A stretch of 64,000 nucleotides of DNA from UBA4732 sp963823075 (GTDB lineage: Bacteria; Planctomycetota; Planctomycetia; Gemmatales; Gemmataceae): the NCBI GenBank assembly GCA_963823075.1, contig CAWGKE010000002.1, positions 248,001 through 312,000 of the forward strand, given 5' to 3'. Of this stretch, positions 59,598 to 64,000 are shown one piece after another (the stretch's first letter is position 1; the number at the start of each line of letters is the position of its first letter). Both the position numbers and the translations under genes were made by a program. The notes under the pieces were generated by a model. That model made no database searches. It was not told the origin of the DNA and saw only the letters and a list, made by a program, of their open reading frames with translations.

Positions 59598-60779
59598 TTA
59601 CTCGATCCGGTCTCGCCCGAAGCCGAGCGCCGCCTTGCGGCCGTTGGCGGCCGCGAATCCGACGTGCCGTTCCGGTTGGGCGTGCAGTTCGCCGCGGTTC
59701 TCGGCGAACTGCCGCAGCGCCCACCCCCAGTCCCAGGCGCCTGCGTCCATGTAGTGCAACACGAGCAGGTTTTTCAGCTCCTCAATCTCTGCGAAGCTGT
59801 AGCCGTCCGTCGAGGCGACTGCCCGGTTTACGTCGAGGCCGGCCAAAATGTCCGCGTGCCAGCGCGCGAGCAGCCGGCGGCGCAGGACGGCGTCCGGCGC
59901 CTTGAAATGCAGCGCCAGGTCGATCCGGCCGGGACGCTTGAACGCCCGGTCGATCAGGTCCAGCGGGCAGTTGGTCGTGAAGACGAAGACCACGCCCTCC
60001 TGGACGTTCAAACCGTCCAGGGCGCTGAGGAAAACCGCCTGGTCCTCCGTCTCCGCGATCGTGTCGCGGTCGCGCAGGGCCAAATCCATGTCGTCGAAGA
60101 AGACCACACCGCGGCGTCCGACGCCGAACAGCTTCTCGACGTTCTCGTTCTTGCGGGCGCCGCGGTAGGCGTCGGGCGTGACCAGATGGCACTCCCAGCA
60201 GCGGCGGCGACATTCCTCCAGCACCCAGCGGCACGCCATCGTCTTGCCGTTGCCCGGCGCCCCGGTCAGGAGCACGCCGCGTCGCGCCCGGCCGCCGTAA
60301 GCCTTGACGCGGGCCAGGTTATCCCCTTCCAGGTAGCCGATGGTGTTCTTCCAAAGCACGTCCAGCTGCTCCTGCGGCAGCACGGGCGGTTCGCCGGCCG
60401 GCTGCTGGTCGAGGCGGCGGCGCAGGGCGACGCGGTAAAGGCGGCGATAGTCCTTGCGGTCCACCGCGGTGAAGTCGAGGCCGGCGCAGTTGAGATTATC
60501 CACGGCCCAGAAAGAGACACGGACGAAGCGGATGCCGTCGATCTCGTAAAGGCGCATACCGATGCGAACGCCGAGGCCGGTGCGGCGGGTGTCCGGGTCC
60601 CAGTCGCGGACGAGGACGCCGTCCAGGGGCAAGGCCGGCCCGCGGCGGGCGGCCTTCAGCAGCGGCGCCTCGAACTCGTCCAGATTGACGGCGACCGGAT
60701 CGGCGAAGCCGGCCTGGCGGCCGGCCGCCTCCAGCAGGCGACGGTGATCGACGGCGTATTGTTCCAACGGCGTAGCCAT
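59598..60779 (-). CDS. AAA ATPase (BCS1/FtsH-like core)
   Basis: A 393-aa cytoplasmic protein. The N-terminal ~160 residues are unconserved, with LYEIDGIRFVRVSFWAVDNL. Walker A is GAPGNGKT (173-180), Walker B is VVFFDDMD (225-232), sensor 1 is FVFTTNCPLDLIDRAFKRPGRID, and the arginine finger lies in RPGR. The core resembles Bcs1/FtsH-type AAA domains. No protease motif or membrane segment is present, so it is not FtsH. The start at 60779 is taken where similarity begins; 38 more codons upstream are open. It follows nagA on the same strand with a 61-bp gap. Confidence 0.85.
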   Translation of the reverse strand: MATPLEQYAVDHRRLLEAAGRQAGFADPVAVNLDEFEAPLLKAARRGPALPLDGVLVRDWDPDTRRTGLGVRIGMRLYEIDGIRFVRVSFWAVDNLNCAGLDFTAVDRKDYRRLYRVALRRRLDQQPAGEPPVLPQEQLDVLWKNTIGYLEGDNLARVKAYGGRARRGVLLTGAPGNGKTMACRWVLEECRRRCWECHLVTPDAYRGARKNENVEKLFGVGRRGVVFFDDMDLALRDRDTIAETEDQAVFLSALDGLNVQEGVVFVFTTNCPLDLIDRAFKRPGRIDLALHFKAPDAVLRRRLLARWHADILAGLDVNRAVASTDGYSFAEIEELKNLLVLHYMDAGAWDWGWALRQFAENRGELHAQPERHVGFAAANGRKAALGFGRDRIE

Positions 60780-60840
60780 GCCGAAAGGACGCGCCGAATC
60801 GCCGCGAGGTTCGGGGGCGACCGACAGGCCGCAAAATGAC

Positions 60841-61950
60841 TCAGGCGGCCAGCACCCCCACCATCCGCAAGGCGCCGCCCGGCTCATACTCAAACAGCAT
60901 CAGATCCGTCAGCTCATCCGTCAGCCCCAGCAGCTCGCGCGGCCGCGCCCCCGCCATCTCCACCGCGTCGCGCAGGCTCACGCCGGCGTGCCGCACCGCC
61001 CAGCCGACGCACGCATCCGTGAGCACGCCCGACCCCGCCAGGTAGCTCGTCCCCGGAACGACGACTTTACCGCCCGGCAATACCTCGAATTCCTCGCCCC
61101 ACTCCGTATAGCGCCCCGGCGGCAGGCCGGCCAGGCTGCTGGCGTCGCACGTCAGCACCGACCGCACCGGCGTCTTGACGCGCAGGATGCACCGCGCGAC
61201 GGCCGGCGTCAGGTGCCAGCCGTCGCAGATCACGCTGGCCCATAAGCCGTCCTCGGCCAGCTGCTCCCAGATGGGGTTGTCGTGCCGCGGCAGCACGGCG
61301 TTACAGCCGTTGCCCAGGTGCGTGGACAGCCGGGCGCCGGCCCGCACCGCGTCGCGGAGGCGCGGCCCCGACGCGGCCGTGTGGCCCAGCGCGACGACCA
61401 CGCCGGACGCCGTCAGCTTCTCGATGAACGCCAACGCGCCGTCGTGTTCGGGGGCCAGCGTCACCAGGCGGATGCGGCCGCCGGATGCGTCCTGGAAGCG
61501 GCGGAACTCGTCCCAGTCGGGTGGGCGGACGTGGCGCCGCGGGTGGGCGCCGCGCGGGCCGTCCTCGGGGCTGATGTACGGCCCCTCCAGGTGCAGCGCC
61601 GGCACGGCGCGGGCGATCTCGGCGTCCGTCTCGCACGCCCGCCGCAGGACGGCGAAGCCGTGCAGCAGGGCCTCGGCCGACTGCGTCACCAACGTCGGGC
61701 AGAGTCCGGCGACGCCGTGACGGCAGCAGGCTTCCACCACATGGCGGACATCATCGACCGTCAATTGCGGCGAATTGAAGCTGCGGCCGTCGCAGCCGTT
61801 GATCTGCAAGTCGAACAGGGCGGGGGCGGCCCAGCCGGCTTCGCGATCCGGCGGCCTGGCGGGGTCGGGTGGGCCGGCGGTCCAGACGCGGCCGTCGTTG
61901 ACGAAATCCCGGAGTTCGCCAGTGGCGTACCAGCGGGCGCGGAGGCGCAT
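60841..61950 (-). CDS. nagA: N-acetylglucosamine-6-phosphate deacetylase-like amidohydrolase
   Basis: A 369-aa enzyme expected to remove acetate from GlcNAc-6-P. Visible metal and substrate motifs are FDLQINGCDG, HLEGPYISPEDGPRGAHP (the catalytic-region glutamate), LGHTAAS, STHLGNGCN, ICDGWHL and TCDASSLAG. The first NagA HxH metal site is replaced by the DLQINGC form, as in enzymes using one metal. Start and length are normal. The gene lies between the kinase and the AAA ATPase on the minus strand. Confidence 0.9.
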   Translation of the reverse strand: MRLRARWYATGELRDFVNDGRVWTAGPPDPARPPDREAGWAAPALFDLQINGCDGRSFNSPQLTVDDVRHVVEACCRHGVAGLCPTLVTQSAEALLHGFAVLRRACETDAEIARAVPALHLEGPYISPEDGPRGAHPRRHVRPPDWDEFRRFQDASGGRIRLVTLAPEHDGALAFIEKLTASGVVVALGHTAASGPRLRDAVRAGARLSTHLGNGCNAVLPRHDNPIWEQLAEDGLWASVICDGWHLTPAVARCILRVKTPVRSVLTCDASSLAGLPPGRYTEWGEEFEVLPGGKVVVPGTSYLAGSGVLTDACVGWAVRHAGVSLRDAVEMAGARPRELLGLTDELTDLMLFEYEPGGALRMVGVLAA

Positions 61951-61969
61951 CGGACGGCTCCTGCGATCG

Positions 61970-63542
61970 TTAATGCCTGCCCAGCACGGCGACGAGACAG
62001 CCGAGGAACGTCACCAGGGCGCCGGCGCCGACGCCGATCCCGAACGTGACGAAATCGCGCCGGCTGAAGGGCGGCCCCACCACGGGCGGTGGCTTGGGCG
62101 GCGGCGGCAACGGCACCAGCTCCACGTTGATGGGCGGCGCGGCCACGGCGGCCACGGCTGCGGCTGGCACGGGCGGCATGCTGTGCTTAGAGCGATGTTT
62201 CTTCTTGTTGCGGCGCTTGGCGGCCGCGTGCTTGTTCTTGTCGGCGTCGCCCGCCGGCTGGGTCGGCTTTGGCGGCGCGGCCGGCGCGGGCAGCGGAGGC
62301 GGCGCGGCCGCCGGGCGAGCGGCGGACGACGCCGAGGCGGCAGGCGGCGCCTGGATCGTGTGGAGCGTCGGCACCGCGGCCAGAGCGGCGGACGAGGCGG
62401 CCGACGCCGGCGCCTTCTCGCCCTCCACCTCCAGCCAGGTGAGGTACGTCCGCATTTTCGGATCGGATTCCGGCGCGTGCAGCGGTTCGGCCGTGGCCGC
62501 CAGGTACATCTGAAGTGCCTGGGCGGCGCGCTCCGGCGTCGGGTAGCGGCCGGCCGGGTCCTTGGCCAGCATCCAGTTGACGATCGGTTGCAGACCGTCC
62601 GGTATGGTCGGGTTGAACTCCTTGAGCGGCCGGGGCGGCTCTGTCGCGTGGCGGATCATCTGGCTGATGATGTTCGTGTCGGGGAAAGGCGGCTGCCCGG
62701 CCAGGGCGTGGTGCAGCACGCAGCCGAGGCTGTAGATGTCGCTGCGAATGTCGGCGGAACGCGGGTCGCGGGCCTGTTCCGGCGCCATGTAGTCCGGCGT
62801 GCCGAGCAGGACGCCCTCGCCGGTCAGACCGTCGTCCTGTTCGCCCGGCTCCTCGAACATCACCCGCCCCAGGCCGATGTCCAGCAGCTTGACCGTGGCG
62901 CAGGGTCGAGTCGGGGGCGCTGCCGACCAGCATCAGGTTGGCCGGCTTCAGGTCGCGGTGAACCAGTCCCTGCGTGTGGATGTGCTGCAAGCCCTGCAAC
63001 GCCTGGAACACCAGCCGCACCGCCTCGGCCGGCGGCAGCTTCTTGCGCCGCAGCAGCACGTCTTCCAGCGTTTCGCCCTCCAGATACTCCATGACCAGAT
63101 AGTGGAGGCCGCCGGCCTGGCCGACCTGGAAGGCGCGGACGACGTTGGGGTGCTTGAGCCGCATGGCCAGCTTGGCCTCGCGCTGGAAGCGGCCGAGGAG
63201 GTTCGATTCGCCGGCCCGCGACGGCGGCAGCACCTTGATGGCGAAGACCTGGCCGAGCCGGTGCTGCGCCTTGTAGACGCCGGCCATGCGGCCCTTGCCC
63301 AGCCGGTCGAGGATCTTGTAATCGTTGAGGAAGAAGCCGTCGGCGTGGCCGCGCACCAGCAGCGACGCCTGATACTCGGTCGCGTACTTGTTCGCCGTCA
63401 GCCACGAGGCGAAGCGCGTCAGGCTGCCGGCCGCGTCCTTGGCCTCGGCCTGCCAGCGCGCATACATCGTCTTGGCTTCATCGACGGACAACAGCTTGCT
63501 GCGCAGCAGCAGGCCGTAGACGTTCTGCACCGTGAGTTCCAT
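61970..63542 (-). CDS. Membrane-anchored Ser/Thr protein kinase, one frameshift
   Basis: About 524 residues. An N-terminal planctomycete-type extension (LTVQNVYGLLLRSKLLS... ASWLTANKYATEYQASLLVRG) precedes the kinase domain: Gly-loop LGKGRMAGVYKA, K103 in FAIKVL, HRDLKPANLML (H195-D197), then after the frameshift LLDIGLGR (DFG replaced by DIG) and GTPDYMAPEQ. A Pro/Ala linker with a basic cluster and one C-terminal helix (FGIGVGAGALVTFLGCLVAVL) follow. The frame breaks near 62899 (SAPDSTLR, then ATVKLLDIG). One base explains it. The kinase should sit in the membrane with its catalytic domain in the cytoplasm. Confidence 0.87.
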
Positions 63543-63698
63543 GGACCCCTCGGATGAGCGCGCTCGCCCCCGATTGTCGTCGGCCGCGCCTTCCCGTTCA
63601 AGCGCGATCCCGGTCGCGGCGCCGGGCGGCGGAAAGGCCCCGGCCGCGCAATCCGTATAATAGAGCATGACGAACCGGGACGCCGCGCGAAGTCTATT

Positions 63699-63815
63699 GG
63701 GCGAGCGGCAGCAGGAATGATACCCGTAGCCGCATTCGCCAGAATGCGGGCCGACAGCCATTCACCCGCATTCTGGCGAATGCGGCTACGGGTAAGGTAT
63801 TTCCCGCCCCTCGCC
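63699..63815. repeat. REP-like element, family 3, full-length
   Basis: 29-bp arms (ACCCGTAGCCGCATTCGCCA and onward, 63722-63750; partner 63765-63793) with the flanks GCGAGCGGCAGCAGGAATGA and AAGGTATTTCCCGCCCCTCG. The region 63543-64000 has no gene. Confidence 0.9.
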
Positions 63816-63849
63816 TTGGCGCAGACGGCGGCGCCCATTTCGTCCAGAG

Positions 63850-63971
63850 ATTTCACCGCAGAGAACGCGGAGAGCGCAGAGAAAAGACAAAACCAACTGT
63901 CGAAGAGACGGCACGCCTCGGAACCATTCTCATTCTTCTCTCCGCGCTCTCTGCGTTCTCTGCGGTGAAAT
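63850..63971. repeat. Palindrome of CGCAGAGAACGCGGAGA words
   Basis: About 33-bp arms (ATTTCACCGCAGAGAACGCG and onward) around a ~55-nt loop at the right end of the window. Confidence 0.88.
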
Positions 63972-64000
63972 GCCTCAGCCCCTTAACGGACCCACGCGAA

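Noticed and set aside
59598..60779. FtsH protease
   Set aside because: The AAA core is similar, but no HEXXH protease domain or membrane helices are present.
63717..63968. An 83-aa frame at the right end
   Set aside because: It reads through the family 3 repeat and the CGCAGAGAACG palindrome and has no independent coding signal.

Overview
The window looks like chromosomal DNA of a planctomycete, most likely a Gemmataceae-type member. The signs are very high G+C, a DUF1559 protein with a prepilin-like N-terminus, PQQ-type beta-propeller proteins, a Ser/Thr kinase with a planctomycete-style N-terminal extension, a MoxR/DUF58/BatA/VWA/DUF4175 gene block, and many long near-perfect inverted repeats between genes. 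No rRNA, tRNA or CRISPR array was seen.

Layout. 0-1.9 kb: an IS110-family transposase running off the left edge, frameshifted, with a hairpin-rich upstream region. 1.9-13.8 kb: housekeeping and signalling genes, namely a small DUF1328 protein, an AI-2E-type permease with a C-terminal cobalamin-fold-like domain, an M42 aminopeptidase, a TadA-like deaminase, a lone receiver protein, a PfkB kinase, zwf, and a substrate-binding-like protein overlapping a histidine kinase gene. 13.9-21.8 kb: a candidate ribosomally made, post-translationally modified peptide (RiPP) locus. On the minus strand it has two near-identical 63-aa precursor peptides ending in FYSGIV, a radical SAM/SPASM enzyme of FxsB type, and two different HExxH proteins resembling peptide-modifying hydroxylases. 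An ABC exporter faces it on the plus strand. The precursor cassette is duplicated, and an IS sits between the copies inside a hairpin repeat. 21.9-22.8 kb: a DUF1559 gene. 23.1-32.4 kb: an aa3-type cytochrome oxidase operon on the minus strand, with a dihaem cytochrome c, subunits II, I, III and IV, haem A synthase, haem O synthase and a SCO1-DUF420 fusion. 32.6-55.5 kb: a plus-strand block with a large PQQ-propeller protein, MoxR, DUF58, BatA/VWA, DUF4175 and three exported proteins. It is interrupted at 49.1-52.1 kb by an ISKra4-type element whose right terminal repeat holds a second element of ISAs1 type. 56-63.5 kb: a ClC channel with CBS domains, a second PQQ-propeller protein, an AAA ATPase, NagA and a membrane-anchored Ser/Thr kinase.

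How the genes work together. The RiPP genes form one apparent transcription unit led by the precursors. Each precursor has its own TTGACA-type promoter candidate. The enzymes would install radical C-C crosslinks and hydroxylations near the peptide C-terminus. The oxidase genes are a self-contained set of structural subunits plus haem and copper maturation factors.

Caveat. At least thirteen coding regions change frame by a single base, many of them in conserved genes that would otherwise be intact. Most are probably assembly or sequencing errors. The two IS transposase frameshifts fall on 7-nt homopolymers and may be genuine.
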